DNA of 64,000 nt from Actinacidiphila yanglinensis (GCF_900107965.1 NZ_FNVU01000020.1:116488-180487), one strand, 5' to 3'; positions 42,000 through 51,636 are shown, numbered from the stretch's first letter. A program made the numbers and translations. Notes: generated from the letters alone by a model not told the origin.

Positions 42000-43744
42000 G
42001 ACTGCGACTCCTTGGCGGGGTGCTCTCGGGGTTCTCCGGGCGCGGGGCCGGCGGGGTCCGCGGGGTTCGCGGGCTGCGGCCCGGTCGAGGCGGCCGGTGC
42101 GGCCTGTGCGGCCGGTTCCGCGGGCTGCGGCCGCTCGGCCGGGTCGGGTGACTCCGGCGTGGTCGCCGGGTCAGGCGGCTCGGGGGCGGCGGCCAGGTCG
42201 GGTGATTCCGGCGCGGTGGCCAGCGCGTCCAGCAGGCCGTCCTCGGTGACGTCGTCGCCGGCGAGGTGGCCCACCACGCGGCCGTCCTTGAGGATGACCA
42301 CCCGGTCCGATCCCTCGATCAGCTCTTCCAGGTCGGAGGAGATCAGCAGCACGCCCAGCCCGTCGCGGGCGAGTTCGTCGACCAGGCCCTGCACCTCCGC
42401 CTTCGCTCCGACGTCGATGCCGCGGGTCGGCTCGTCCAGCAGCAGCACCTTGGGATTCAGGCACAGCCACCGGGCGAGCAGCACCTTCTGCTGGTTGCCG
42501 CCGGACAGGTCGCCGACCTTCTGGTCCGGCCCGGACGCCTTGATCCGCAGCCGCTTCATGAAGAACGTGACGATCTCGTCCTGCTTGGCCTGCGAGACGA
42601 GCCCGGCCCGGGACAGCCGGGGCAGCGCGGCCAGCGAGATGTTCTCCCGCACCGACAGGTTCGGGATCACCCCCTCGGCCTTGCGGTCCTCCGGCAGCAT
42701 CACCACGCCCGCGCGGATCGAGGAGGCCGGGCTGCGCCGGTGCATCGCCCGGCCCTCCACCTCGACCGAGCCCTGCTCGGTGGCGAGCGCGCCGATGATC
42801 GCCTTCGCGGTCTCGCTGCGCCCGGCGCCCAGCAGCCCGCCGAGTCCGACCACCTCGCCCGGGTGCACGTCGACCGATACGCCGTGCAGCCGGTGACGTA
42901 CCGTCAGATCGACCGCACGCAGGGCCGGTTGGCCGTCGCGCAGTTCGTGGCTGTCGGAGTCGAAGGCGGTGCTGCCCTTGTCCCGGACCGCGGACATCTC
43001 CCGGCCGAGCATCAGCGACACCAGCTTCAGGCGCTCCAGCCCGGCGATCTCCCCGGTGTGCACCACCCGTCCGTCGCGCATGACGGTGACCCGGTCGCAC
43101 ACCGCGTACAGCTCGTCGAGCCGATGGCTGACGTACACCACCGCGATGCCCTGCTCCTTCAGTCCCCGGATGACCGAGAAGAGAGTCTCGACCTCCTTCG
43201 GCTCCAGCGACGAGGTGGGCTCGTCCATGATCACCACGCGGGCCTCGACCTGCACCGCCCGGGCCAGCGCGACCATCTGCTGGGCGCCCAGGCCGAGCGT
43301 GCGGAGCGGCCGGGTGACGTCCACGCGCACCCCGAACCGGCCGAGCACCTCGGCCGCCTCGCGGTTCATCCGCCGGGTGTCGACCAGGCCGAAGCGGCGC
43401 GGCTCGCGGCCGAGGAAGAGGTTGCGGGCCACCGACATCAGCGGGACGAGGTTGACCTCCTGGTAGATGGTGGAGATCCCGGCCGCCTGCGCCTCCAGCG
43501 GGTTGCGGAACTCCCGCTCCCGGCCCGCGAGTCGTACGGTGCCGGCGTCCGGCCGGTGCACGCCGGTCATCACCTTGATCAGGGTGGACTTGCCCGCGCC
43601 GTTCTCGCCGATCAGGGCGTGCACCTCGGCGGGCCGCAGGTGGAAGTCCACCTCGCGCAGGGCGTGGACGCCCGCGAAGGACTTGTCCACCCCCGCCACC
43701 TCCAGGATGGCGTCGCTGCCGGGGCCCGGCTCCTGCTGGACCAA
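41996..43744 (-). CDS. Sugar ABC importer ATPase, two nucleotide-binding domains
   Basis: 582 residues. Domain 1 has Walker A GENGAGKST (near 47) and Walker B VVIMDEPTSSLE; its signature is degenerate (LGLGAQQM), as usual for this group. Domain 2 has LLGAGRSE in place of Walker A and a good signature LSGGNQQKVLLARWL with VLLLDEPTRGIDVG. The last 80 or so residues are a Pro/Ala/Glu-rich tail with repeats such as APESPDLAAAPEPPDPA, not seen in the E. coli homologues I know. TTG start at 43744 has a strong GGAGGAGGAAG site. Confidence 0.9.
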   Translation of the reverse strand: MVQQEPGPGSDAILEVAGVDKSFAGVHALREVDFHLRPAEVHALIGENGAGKSTLIKVMTGVHRPDAGTVRLAGREREFRNPLEAQAAGISTIYQEVNLVPLMSVARNLFLGREPRRFGLVDTRRMNREAAEVLGRFGVRVDVTRPLRTLGLGAQQMVALARAVQVEARVVIMDEPTSSLEPKEVETLFSVIRGLKEQGIAVVYVSHRLDELYAVCDRVTVMRDGRVVHTGEIAGLERLKLVSLMLGREMSAVRDKGSTAFDSDSHELRDGQPALRAVDLTVRHRLHGVSVDVHPGEVVGLGGLLGAGRSETAKAIIGALATEQGSVEVEGRAMHRRSPASSIRAGVVMLPEDRKAEGVIPNLSVRENISLAALPRLSRAGLVSQAKQDEIVTFFMKRLRIKASGPDQKVGDLSGGNQQKVLLARWLCLNPKVLLLDEPTRGIDVGAKAEVQGLVDELARDGLGVLLISSDLEELIEGSDRVVILKDGRVVGHLAGDDVTEDGLLDALATAPESPDLAAAPEPPDPATTPESPDPAERPQPAEPAAQAAPAASTGPQPANPADPAGPAPGEPREHPAKESQS

Positions 43745-43854
43745 CGTCTTCCTCCTCCTGCGGAGTTGAGCGCACTGCTACGGGTCGGGGCGGTGCACGG
43801 CGGGGACCGGGCCGCGGGAGGCCCGCTCCGGGCCCCGCCGGCACCGCGCGGGCG

Positions 43855-44967
43855 TCAGTACACCAGGCCCTGCGAGAGCGCCTGCTTGGCGTTGCTCGAC
43901 GTGAAGTGCCCGTCCTTGATGATGACGTCGGCGGGTACACCCGTGGTCCCGTAGAGGTTCTGCAGGGCCTCGATGGCCAGCGGCCCGAAGCGCGGGTTGG
44001 TCTCGATGTCGGCGACCAGCGCGCCGGACGCCACGTCCTGCACCGCCTGCTGGGTGCCGTCGATGGAGACCACCTTGATGTCCTTACCAGGGGTCTTGCC
44101 CGCCGACTTGATGGCCTGGAGCGCGCCGAGCGCCATCTCGTCGTTCTCCGCGTAGACCGCGTTGATGTCCGAGTGCGCCTGGAGCAGCTGCTCCATGACC
44201 TTCTGCCCGTCGGTCTGGGTGAAGTTGGCGGTCTGCGAGGCGACCACCTTCATGTTCGGGTACTTCTTCTTGACCTCGTCGTTGAAGCCCTTGGTGCGGT
44301 CGGTCGAGACGTTGTTGCCGGGGGTGCCGGTGAGGATCGCGACGTGGGCGTTGCCGCCGGTGGCCGCGCCGAGGTCGTCGGCGGCGATCTGGGCCTGCCC
44401 GTAGAAGTCCGAGCCGATGAAGGCGACGAAGTCGCCGCACGCGGTGCCGGTGACGGTCCGGTCGATGGTGAGCACCGGGATCTTCTTCGCCTTGGCCTGC
44501 GCGAGCGCCGGGCCGAGGCCGTCGGAGTTCTCCGGAGCCACGATGAGCACCTTCGCACCCTGCGCGATCATGTCCTCGATCTGCGAGTTCTGCGCGTTGA
44601 CGTCGGCGTTGGCGTTGCGCTCGATCAACTTGACGCCCTTGGCCTTGGCCTCGTTCTCGATGCTCTTGGTCTCGGTGGCGCGGAACGGGTTGCTGGTCGA
44701 CTCCGACTGGGAGAAGCCGACGATCGTCTTGCCGTCGGTGATGTCCAGCTTGGGGACCCCGCCGCCGTAGGTCTGGTAGGTGCAGGCAGGACCGCTGGCG
44801 GACGCCGTGGGGGTGGCGGTCTGCTGGGCGGCCGCGGTGTTGTCCGAGGCCGTGCCCTTGTCGGAACCGGCGGAGTCGTTGCCGGAGTTGGTGCAGGCGC
44901 TCGCGGCCAGGCACAGGCCGGCGGTGAGTACCGCGGCGGCGGCCTTGGCCCGGAGGGAGACGTTCAT
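43855..44967 (-). CDS. Sugar ABC importer binding lipoprotein (YtfQ-like)
   Basis: 370 residues. Lipobox ASAC places the lipidated Cys at 25. A Ser/Thr/Ala linker is followed by a ribose-binding-type fold: TIVGFSQSESTSNPFRATE, LIVAPENSDGLGPALAQA, IPVLTIDRTVTG, and IKVVSIDGTQQAVQDVASG. The pattern is close to YtfQ, the galactofuranose binder, so a furanose sugar such as L-arabinofuranose is a reasonable ligand given the GH127 gene upstream. ATG 44967. First gene of the leftward importer operon; 110 bp separate it from the ATPase gene. Confidence 0.9.
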   Translation of the reverse strand: MNVSLRAKAAAAVLTAGLCLAASACTNSGNDSAGSDKGTASDNTAAAQQTATPTASASGPACTYQTYGGGVPKLDITDGKTIVGFSQSESTSNPFRATETKSIENEAKAKGVKLIERNANADVNAQNSQIEDMIAQGAKVLIVAPENSDGLGPALAQAKAKKIPVLTIDRTVTGTACGDFVAFIGSDFYGQAQIAADDLGAATGGNAHVAILTGTPGNNVSTDRTKGFNDEVKKKYPNMKVVASQTANFTQTDGQKVMEQLLQAHSDINAVYAENDEMALGALQAIKSAGKTPGKDIKVVSIDGTQQAVQDVASGALVADIETNPRFGPLAIEALQNLYGTTGVPADVIIKDGHFTSSNAKQALSQGLVY

Positions 44968-45100
44968 GCGCCGATCACATCCTCGTCGATGCGGGAAGAG
45001 AACAAGAGAACAGGGAGCACGCGCAGCCGATGCTGCAGGAGCGGAGGAGCAGACGAAACGGACGGACAGTCGAACACTGGACGGCCCGGAGAGCGCGTCC

Positions 45101-45116
45101 TTTACAACGATGTAGA
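45101..45116. promoter_or_regulatory. Putative LacI operator O1 of the importer operon
   Basis: TTTACAACGATGTAGA, a CG-centred partial palindrome containing ACAACGATGT, 134 bp upstream of the binding-protein start. Confidence 0.6.
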
Positions 45117-45239
45117 GGACCATGGGGGATGGTCCGACCGGGTGTCAAGAGTCCGGGACGACTCAGCCAGGAGGCGGCTTTTCTTTCCGCAACGGGCTGG
45201 ACACGACCCCGCTGTCGTGCTGTCATTTCCCTGCCCGGA

Positions 45240-45255
45240 TTTACATCGTTGTACG
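45240..45255. promoter_or_regulatory. Putative LacI operator O2 of the importer operon
   Basis: TTTACATCGTTGTACG; its reverse strand again contains ACAACGATGT. Centre-to-centre distance to O1 is 139 bp, which would permit looping. Both lie in the 373-bp gap 44968-45340, which has no gene. Confidence 0.6.
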
Positions 45256-45340
45256 CCCCGGCGCGACCCTGTGCGATCCACTGACGGGCGCCGGCGGTGG
45301 TGCCTCCACCGCCGGCGCTCCCCACCTCGCGGCGCGCCTG

Positions 45341-48220
45341 CTACACGAAGCGCCACAGGTGGTCGTCGGTCCTGCTGTCCTCGAACTGCACGACGTGCGC
45401 GCTGTCGGCGGTCGACATGCCGTCCACGCCGAGCACCAGGCCGCTGTTGCCGTTGCGGATCCGGAACCAGCCGTCGCCGTTGTCCAGCAGGTGCCAGGAG
45501 TGGTCCGGGGTGCCGTTGTCGTGGAACTGCTGCACCTGGACGCTGTCGGCCAGCGAGGCGCCGGCCACGGCCAGCAGCAGCCCGCTGTTGCGGTTCTTCA
45601 CCGTGAAGCGGTTGTTGCCCAGGTCGGTCAGCTGCCAGAGGTGGTCGGCGGTGCCGTTGTCGGTGTACTGCACCACGTTCGCGCTGTCCGCGGTCGACAT
45701 GCCGTCCACCGCGAGCACCTTGCCGCTGTTCTTGTTCTGCACCCGGTACCAGGTGCTGCCGTTCACCACCGCCTGACGGGCCGTCACGTTCCACTGGAGG
45801 ATGCCCGCCGACACGCCCGCCGCGAGCTGCGCCACCACCCGCACCGCCTTGGTCGTGACCGGTGTGAACGCGACCGAGTTGAAGCCGTTGACCGCCGTGC
45901 CGTACGCCCCGGCGCCGGCCACCGGCTGCCAGGACCCGTCCCCCGCCTGGTACTCCACGTGCCAGGACGCCGGCACCCGGCACTGGCCGTGACCGGTGTC
46001 GTCGTACCAGTACACCGACGCGCCCGAGACCGTCACGGGCGCCGCGTAGCCGTACTGCACCCACTCACTGGTGCCGGTGTGGTCCCACCAGGTGAAGCGC
46101 GGCTGCGACTGGTCGTAGGAACCGGTCGGCGTGTAGCCGCTGTTGAGGGCGTTCACGGTGTCACCGGACCAGCACCAGGAGGCGGTGGGCGTGGCCGGGA
46201 GCTGCCAGGGGCGGCCGCCCGCGGCGACCGTGGGGAAGGAGGTGATGCGCAGTGCCGCCGCGCCCATCGGGATCAGCGTCACCGTGGTGGCCGGCTCCGC
46301 GGTGTCCACCGGGCTGGGCTGGAGCGTGTTCACCACGTCCTGGGTGTCCGCCTGCCAGTTGGGGATCGCCTTGGCCCGCGCGGTCATCGCCACCGGGGTG
46401 CCGTCCGGGGTGAAGGGGTTGCCGGCGGCGCCGGTGGTGGTGGCCGTGAAGGTGCCCGGCACCAGGCCGTAGTTCCAGGCCGAGGTCGGGAAGACCTGGT
46501 ACTCCGCCCAGTGCGAGGTGGGGTCGTTGTGCCGCAGGAAGTTCTGGCCGATCTTCAGCGCGTACGTCAGCGGGCCGCGGTGCACCGACAGCGAGTCGTG
46601 GTTCTTCGTCCAGGTGGTGGTGGCCACCGCCATCGGGAAGCCGACCTGGACGGTGTCGCCGCTCGCCCAGGTCCGGTTGACCGCGACGTACCCGGCGCCG
46701 CCCGAGGCGCTCACCGAGGCGCCGTTGACCTTCACCGACGGGCTGCTGCACCAGGAGGGGACGCGCAGGTAGAGCGGGAAGGCGACGCTGCCGGACGTCG
46801 ACAGGGTCAGTGAGACGCTGTCGGTGAACGGGTAGTTCGTCGTCTCGGTCACCGTCACCGAGGCGCCGGCCGAGCCGACCTTCGCGGTCACCTTCGTCGG
46901 CGCGTAGAGCACCGCCGCCAGCCCGTTGTCCGCGGTCGCCAGCCAGGCGTTCTCGGTGAAGTAGGCCCAGCCCTGGCCGTAGTTGTGCGGGCAGCAGCGG
47001 TACTTGTCCACGCCGAGCAGGTACGCCTGCATGGAGAAGGTGTTGTCGAACTGGTGCAGCGTCTTGTCGTAGTCGTCCAGCTGGACCTGGTTGGCGGCGG
47101 TCGCGTAGTGCAGTGCGGTGTGGCCCGGTTCCATCGCGGCCGGCAGCGAGTTGAAGGCCAGCGTCTCGGTGCCGTCGGCCCAGCTCGGGTCGCCGGTCAT
47201 CCGCGCCATCGACTCGAAGCTCTGCATGTACTCGACGATCCCGCAGGTCTCGAACGCCTGCCGCGGATCGCCGTACCCGGGCCGGGCATTCTCGTCCCCG
47301 GCGAACCCGCCGCCGCTGAACTGCCCGTAGGTGCCCTGGATCGTCGCGTAGTCCTGGTACGACGCCTGGGTCAGCGACGCGTCCCCGCGCAGCGCGGCGA
47401 ACGCGGGCTCGGTGAAGCCCTGGGCGAGGTTCACGTTGTGCAGCGACGGCAGGTTGTTCACGTAGTTCGCGCTGTACTGGTGGATCTTGTCGGCCAGGCC
47501 CAGCAGCATGGAGTCCCCGGTGCGGGCGAAGAGCCAGTGCAGCGAGTGCAGCGTCGTCGCCCAGCGCACCGAGCCCCAGCTCTGGTTGAACGCCGAGGCG
47601 CCGAAGGTGTTCTGGTAGCCGAAGAACTTCGTCAGGAACGGCACGATGCGGCTGTCGCCGGTGTACTCCTGGTAGGTGCACAGCGCCTGCAGCATCGGCA
47701 TGAAGGGCCAGAAGTCCGGGCCGCCGCCGAGCGAGGTGCGCAGCGACGTCGGGCCGAAGAAGCCGTCCGACTGGCCCGTGGCCAGCACGCCGTTGACCCA
47801 GGTGGTGGCCTTCGCGCGCAGCCCGGCGTCCCCGGTCACCCCGGCGAGTGCGGTCAACCCCCGCACCCAGTAGGGCACTTCCTCCCAGCCGACCTGGTCC
47901 GGATGGATCCATCCGGTGCTGGAGGTGTCCAGGAAGTGCGAGACCTCGTCGTAGCGGCCGGCGATGCCGCCGGTCTCCAGGGTGAGTTGCTGGGCCAGCC
48001 AGCCCGACGCGGTGACGCTGCCGGTGGGCAGCTTCAGGAACGGGGTGCGGGTCAGGCCGGCGGGATGGGGGAAGTACAGGCCGCCGCCGGAGGTGTCCCC
48101 GACCAGCACCACCCCGGGGCCGCCGCCGGCGGCGGCCCACGAAGAGGTGACCATACGGCCGGCGAAGGCGGCGGCGCCCAGTGCGGCGGCGCCGCCGCGG
48201 AGGAAGGTACGACGATCCAT
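45341..48220 (-). CDS. Secreted GH127 beta-L-arabinofuranosidase with C-terminal beta-trefoil lectin
   Basis: 959 residues. Twin-arginine signal DRRTFLRGG followed by an Ala-rich core. The DUF1680/GH127 zinc-cysteine centre is visible: ETCG gives Glu324 and Cys326, and RCCPHN gives Cys409 and Cys410, matching Glu338/Cys340/Cys417/Cys418 of HypBA1. A beta-sandwich part follows to about residue 810. Three ricin-like repeats end the protein (NKNSGKVLAVDGMSTADSA, NRNSGLLLAV, NGNSGLVLGVDGMSTADSA). It should release L-arabinofuranose from plant polysaccharide outside the cell, feeding the importer downstream. ATG 48220 with GGAGCACCC upstream. The 135 bp to the next upstream gene hold no distinct operator. 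Confidence 0.9.
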   Translation of the reverse strand: MDRRTFLRGGAAALGAAAFAGRMVTSSWAAAGGGPGVVLVGDTSGGGLYFPHPAGLTRTPFLKLPTGSVTASGWLAQQLTLETGGIAGRYDEVSHFLDTSSTGWIHPDQVGWEEVPYWVRGLTALAGVTGDAGLRAKATTWVNGVLATGQSDGFFGPTSLRTSLGGGPDFWPFMPMLQALCTYQEYTGDSRIVPFLTKFFGYQNTFGASAFNQSWGSVRWATTLHSLHWLFARTGDSMLLGLADKIHQYSANYVNNLPSLHNVNLAQGFTEPAFAALRGDASLTQASYQDYATIQGTYGQFSGGGFAGDENARPGYGDPRQAFETCGIVEYMQSFESMARMTGDPSWADGTETLAFNSLPAAMEPGHTALHYATAANQVQLDDYDKTLHQFDNTFSMQAYLLGVDKYRCCPHNYGQGWAYFTENAWLATADNGLAAVLYAPTKVTAKVGSAGASVTVTETTNYPFTDSVSLTLSTSGSVAFPLYLRVPSWCSSPSVKVNGASVSASGGAGYVAVNRTWASGDTVQVGFPMAVATTTWTKNHDSLSVHRGPLTYALKIGQNFLRHNDPTSHWAEYQVFPTSAWNYGLVPGTFTATTTGAAGNPFTPDGTPVAMTARAKAIPNWQADTQDVVNTLQPSPVDTAEPATTVTLIPMGAAALRITSFPTVAAGGRPWQLPATPTASWCWSGDTVNALNSGYTPTGSYDQSQPRFTWWDHTGTSEWVQYGYAAPVTVSGASVYWYDDTGHGQCRVPASWHVEYQAGDGSWQPVAGAGAYGTAVNGFNSVAFTPVTTKAVRVVAQLAAGVSAGILQWNVTARQAVVNGSTWYRVQNKNSGKVLAVDGMSTADSANVVQYTDNGTADHLWQLTDLGNNRFTVKNRNSGLLLAVAGASLADSVQVQQFHDNGTPDHSWHLLDNGDGWFRIRNGNSGLVLGVDGMSTADSAHVVQFEDSRTDDHLWRFV

Positions 48221-48355
48221 GGGTGCTCCTCAGTGGGGGGGTGCGGTGGGAGTGCGGCGTCCGCCGCGGGAGTGAGCGTGCGCGGCCGTCCCCCGGCCGG
48301 TGGGTTCCGGACCGGGGGACGGGGAACGGGGGCGTCCGGCCGGCTGCGCCGGACG

Positions 48356-50971
48356 TCAGATCAGGCGCCAGAGGTGGTCGGAGGTGCCGTTGTCGGTCCA
48401 CTGGGTGACCTGCGCGCTGTCTGCGGTGGACATCCCGTCGACGGCGAGCACCTTCCCGGACCGGACGTTGACGATCTTCGACCAGCCGTCCCCGGTGTCG
48501 ACGATCCGCCAGAGGTGGTCCGGCGTGCCGTTGTCCTGGTACTGCTGGGCGTGCGCGCCGTCGTCGGTGCTCTGGTCGTGCACGGCCAGCACCTTCCCGC
48601 TGTTGCGGTTGACGATCCGCACGCTGCCGTCGCCGTTGTCCAGCAGCGTCCACAGGTGGTCGGCGCTGCCGTTGTCGGAGTACTGGGTGACCTCGGCGGA
48701 GTCGGCCGGCGACATGCCCGAGACCGCCAGCAGCTTCAGGGAGTTCTGGTTCTGGATCCGGTGCCAGGTCACCGTGGAGGCAGCCGGTGGCAGCACCAGC
48801 GCGAACATCCCGCCGACCACCGGACGGTCCTGGAAGCCGCGCTGGGCGGCGCTCGCCACGGTGTACCAGTCGCTGAACGGCACCCGCTGCGCGGTGGCGT
48901 TCGCGAAGCCGTACACCCCGTTCACCAAGGTGTCGCGGATCGTGCCGTGATCGGCCAGCCAGGCGGCCGTCCACATCTCCCAGTCGCCCTTGGTGTAGTC
49001 GTTGCGCGGGTCGAGGACGACGCCGTACGTCCCTGCCTGAGAGGCGTACCACCCCGCCTCCATCGCGGCGGTGCCGGGCGGCACCAGGTCCAGGCCCAGC
49101 AGCCGGTCCGCGAAGCCGTTGTACTTCAGGCTCCAGGTGCCGTCCTGGTCGTAGGCCAGCTTGAGGTGCGCGCCGGAGGAGTCCGCGGCCAGCGACGTCC
49201 ACTGGCTGATGTAGCTGCGTGAGACGGTCGCGTAGTGCCCGGCGTCCGCGGTGTTGCCCGCGGCGGCGGCCACCACGCCCATCGCGCCGATCCCGACGAT
49301 TCCCTTGAGCGCCAGGTTGGCGCTGTGCGCGATGAATCCGGTGAAGTCGTCGGTCTGGTTCTGGAACCCCGGGTCGAGCGCGTTCGCCGCCAGGTACTCC
49401 GCCCACTGCCGCAGGATCGGATAGTGCGCCTGCGCGAAGGCCGTCGCGTCCGCCGCGGACAGCCGCTGGATCACCGCGGCCGTCATGATCAGCATGTTCG
49501 CCGACTCCTCGACCGGCATGTCCTCCTCGTCGCCGTCGTTGTGCCCGGCGGCGTTCGGGTAGCCCGAGCCGAGGTCGTGCTCGGCGAACTCCTTGGGCCA
49601 GCCACCGTGTTCGGGGTAGTCCAGCATCGGCTCCAGCAGCAGCCGCAGGTACCCGGGCGACAGGTACAGGTAGGCCGGGAAGGCCGGGTAGGTGACGTCG
49701 ATCGTGGACATGTTGCCGTCGGAGGAGATCTCCTTCAGGAACGCCCACGGGCTGCCGCCCCGGTCGACCAGCTCCGTCCCCGCCACGGCCTGCCGCAGCG
49801 CCAGGGCGCAGACCGCCGCGTAGTGCTCGCCGGTGGTCCCGCCGCCCGCCGCGGCGGCCGCGTCGTCGTGGACCCGCTGGTCGAGCGCGGTCGCCGCCGC
49901 GAGGGCGTCGGCGTGGTCGGACTGGAACCACGCCACCATGTCCGTCCACGACGACCAGTAGTGCGTCCACCAGGGCTGGAGCTGGGCGCCGAGGTAACTC
50001 ACCGCCGGGGTGCGGACATGGCCCAGCGCGACGGTGAAGTCCGGTGCGGGGGACCCCGGGCCGACGGCGCCGAAGTCGCGGTTCAGGCCGAGCACGGGCC
50101 AGCGGTCGCTGATCGCCCGAGGCTGCCCGCCGTCGACGGTCCCGGCCAGCTTCCCGTTGCCCGCCGACGCGGCCCGCACCACCGTGTCCTGGCCGATCTG
50201 CCAGGTCAGCCCGGTACCGGTCGGCGCGGCGAGCACCAACTGCCCCCAGGACGCCTGGTCGCCGTTCTCCTGGAGCACGCCGGGCGTCGCGGGCTGCGCG
50301 GTCAGCACCGTCATCCCGGCGGCCTGCTGCTGCGCCCAGGTGATCGGTGTCGAGGTGTCGCCGTGCACCCACTCCCCGGACACGTCCAGGTGCACGTCCA
50401 CCGCGTGCGCCTGCCCGTCGTTGCTCGCGGCGCTCACGGTGACGTACGACAGCGGGACCGACTGGCGCTGAAGGTCGCCGAGGTCGACGGGGGAGAAGAA
50501 CGTCACGGTCAACGTCACGCCACCGCCGCTGAGGGTGTAGATCGAACGGGTGGCGGTGAGTTGGAGCGAGTCCTGCTGCATCGACGTCAGGGCGGGGCCG
50601 GAGAGCAGGCTCGGGGCGCCCGCGAACAGGTAGCCGGCGCCGTCGATCCGGGCCAGCCCGCACAGCGCGGTGACGTGCCCGTTCCAGAAGGTCGACCAGG
50701 TCCCGGCGAGGTTGTCGGCCGGCACCCAGGTGGACAGGTACGGCGAGCGCACGGCCAGCGGTACGGCGGGCGGGCGCAGCGGCGTGAACGTCGAGGCGGC
50801 CGGGGCGGCGGCCGGGCTGCCGAGCGGGGCCGCGCCGGACGCGGGCACGGCCGCACCGGCGGCGCCCGCGGTCAGCCAGCCGCCGGTCGTCGCTGCCGCG
50901 GTCAACGCGGCGGTCCAGCCCAGGAGTTGGCGTCGACCGGGGTCGTGGGCTCGGGTGTCGTCGGAGGTCAC
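48356..50971 (-). CDS. Secreted DUF5127/DUF4965/DUF1793 (glutaminase A-like) protein with beta-trefoil lectin
   Basis: 871 residues. Tat-type signal GRRQLLGWTAALTAAA. The body matches the three-part architecture of fungal glutaminase GtaA and its bacterial relatives: an N-terminal beta-sandwich (LSTWVPADNLAGTWSTFWNG), then the helical barrel with STIDVTYPAFPAYLYLSP, YPNAAGHNDGDEEDMPVEESANMLIM and WSLKYNGFADRLLGL. In secreted sugar loci this fold may be a glycosidase rather than a glutaminase. The last 130 residues are a ricin-like beta-trefoil nearly the same in repeat wording as in the GH127 neighbour (SGKVLAVDGMSTADSA). GTG 50971 is the likely start; no strong ribosome-binding site. Confidence 0.8.
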   Translation of the reverse strand: MTSDDTRAHDPGRRQLLGWTAALTAAATTGGWLTAGAAGAAVPASGAAPLGSPAAAPAASTFTPLRPPAVPLAVRSPYLSTWVPADNLAGTWSTFWNGHVTALCGLARIDGAGYLFAGAPSLLSGPALTSMQQDSLQLTATRSIYTLSGGGVTLTVTFFSPVDLGDLQRQSVPLSYVTVSAASNDGQAHAVDVHLDVSGEWVHGDTSTPITWAQQQAAGMTVLTAQPATPGVLQENGDQASWGQLVLAAPTGTGLTWQIGQDTVVRAASAGNGKLAGTVDGGQPRAISDRWPVLGLNRDFGAVGPGSPAPDFTVALGHVRTPAVSYLGAQLQPWWTHYWSSWTDMVAWFQSDHADALAAATALDQRVHDDAAAAAGGGTTGEHYAAVCALALRQAVAGTELVDRGGSPWAFLKEISSDGNMSTIDVTYPAFPAYLYLSPGYLRLLLEPMLDYPEHGGWPKEFAEHDLGSGYPNAAGHNDGDEEDMPVEESANMLIMTAAVIQRLSAADATAFAQAHYPILRQWAEYLAANALDPGFQNQTDDFTGFIAHSANLALKGIVGIGAMGVVAAAAGNTADAGHYATVSRSYISQWTSLAADSSGAHLKLAYDQDGTWSLKYNGFADRLLGLDLVPPGTAAMEAGWYASQAGTYGVVLDPRNDYTKGDWEMWTAAWLADHGTIRDTLVNGVYGFANATAQRVPFSDWYTVASAAQRGFQDRPVVGGMFALVLPPAASTVTWHRIQNQNSLKLLAVSGMSPADSAEVTQYSDNGSADHLWTLLDNGDGSVRIVNRNSGKVLAVHDQSTDDGAHAQQYQDNGTPDHLWRIVDTGDGWSKIVNVRSGKVLAVDGMSTADSAQVTQWTDNGTSDHLWRLI

Positions 50972-51080
50972 GGTGATCCGTTTCTGCGGAGGGGGGGAGG
51001 TGGGGGGTACGCAGGGGCGAACGGAAGGACACAGGGGTGCACAGGGGGAAGCCGGGCTGCCGAGGCCCGGTTTCGCGCTG

Positions 51081-51094
51081 TTCCAACGTTGGAA
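51081..51094. promoter_or_regulatory. Perfect 14-bp palindrome, LacI-type
   Basis: TTCCAACGTTGGAA, 110 bp upstream of the glutaminase-like gene. It shares the CAACGTTG core with the palindrome at 51621. Confidence 0.6.
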
Positions 51095-51620
51095 AGATGG
51101 GCGCCAACCGGCATGACAGCACTTGCGGTTGGGCCTGTCCATACCCCGCGCAGAACTCGCACCCCTGCCGTTCGCCCGTGACCAGGCGCCTCACTCGTAT
51201 CACCGCACGTCCGGGGAGGGTGCGGGCGCGAGGGGGCGACCGGCGGCCGGAGGTTTTTACAACGTAAGCAAAAAACGGTCCGCGCAGGGCCCGCGGGCCC
51301 GCGCGCGGTGCCGGCGGTCGCGCCGCGGTTGCGGGACGGGCTCCGGCGGGCTGCCGGTTGGACGGCGGGCGAGCGGCGGGCGGGTAGTGGTCTGGCGGCG
51401 GCCGGTACTTGGCCCGCTCCGCTCGGGCTCCGTCCGGTTGCCGCCGGGGTCCACCCGGGAGAGCGCGCCGGGGGCCTCGCCGGGGATCTCGCCCGGCAAT
51501 TCGACCGCTCCCGTTGACAGGGGTCGGCCCCGACCCGTTTGCTGGCCCGTGTCGCCCGACACCGGGATCGCGCACGACATGACGGGAAACGCTGTCCGTC
51601 CGGCAGTGACCGTGTATAGA

Positions 51621-51636
51621 CTGACAACGTTGTCAG
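51621..51636. promoter_or_regulatory. Perfect 16-bp palindrome, LacI-type
   Basis: CTGACAACGTTGTCAG, containing ACAACGTTGT, closest in form to the importer operators. A TATAGA lies just to its left (51615-51620), but the gene served is unclear: the nearest leftward start is 650 bp away. Confidence 0.6.

Noticed and set aside
46161..51575. An 1804-codon leftward open frame across the secreted-enzyme genes
   Set aside because: It is out of frame with two recognisable proteins (GH127 and glutaminase-like) and reads as an Arg/Gly/Ala-rich shadow.
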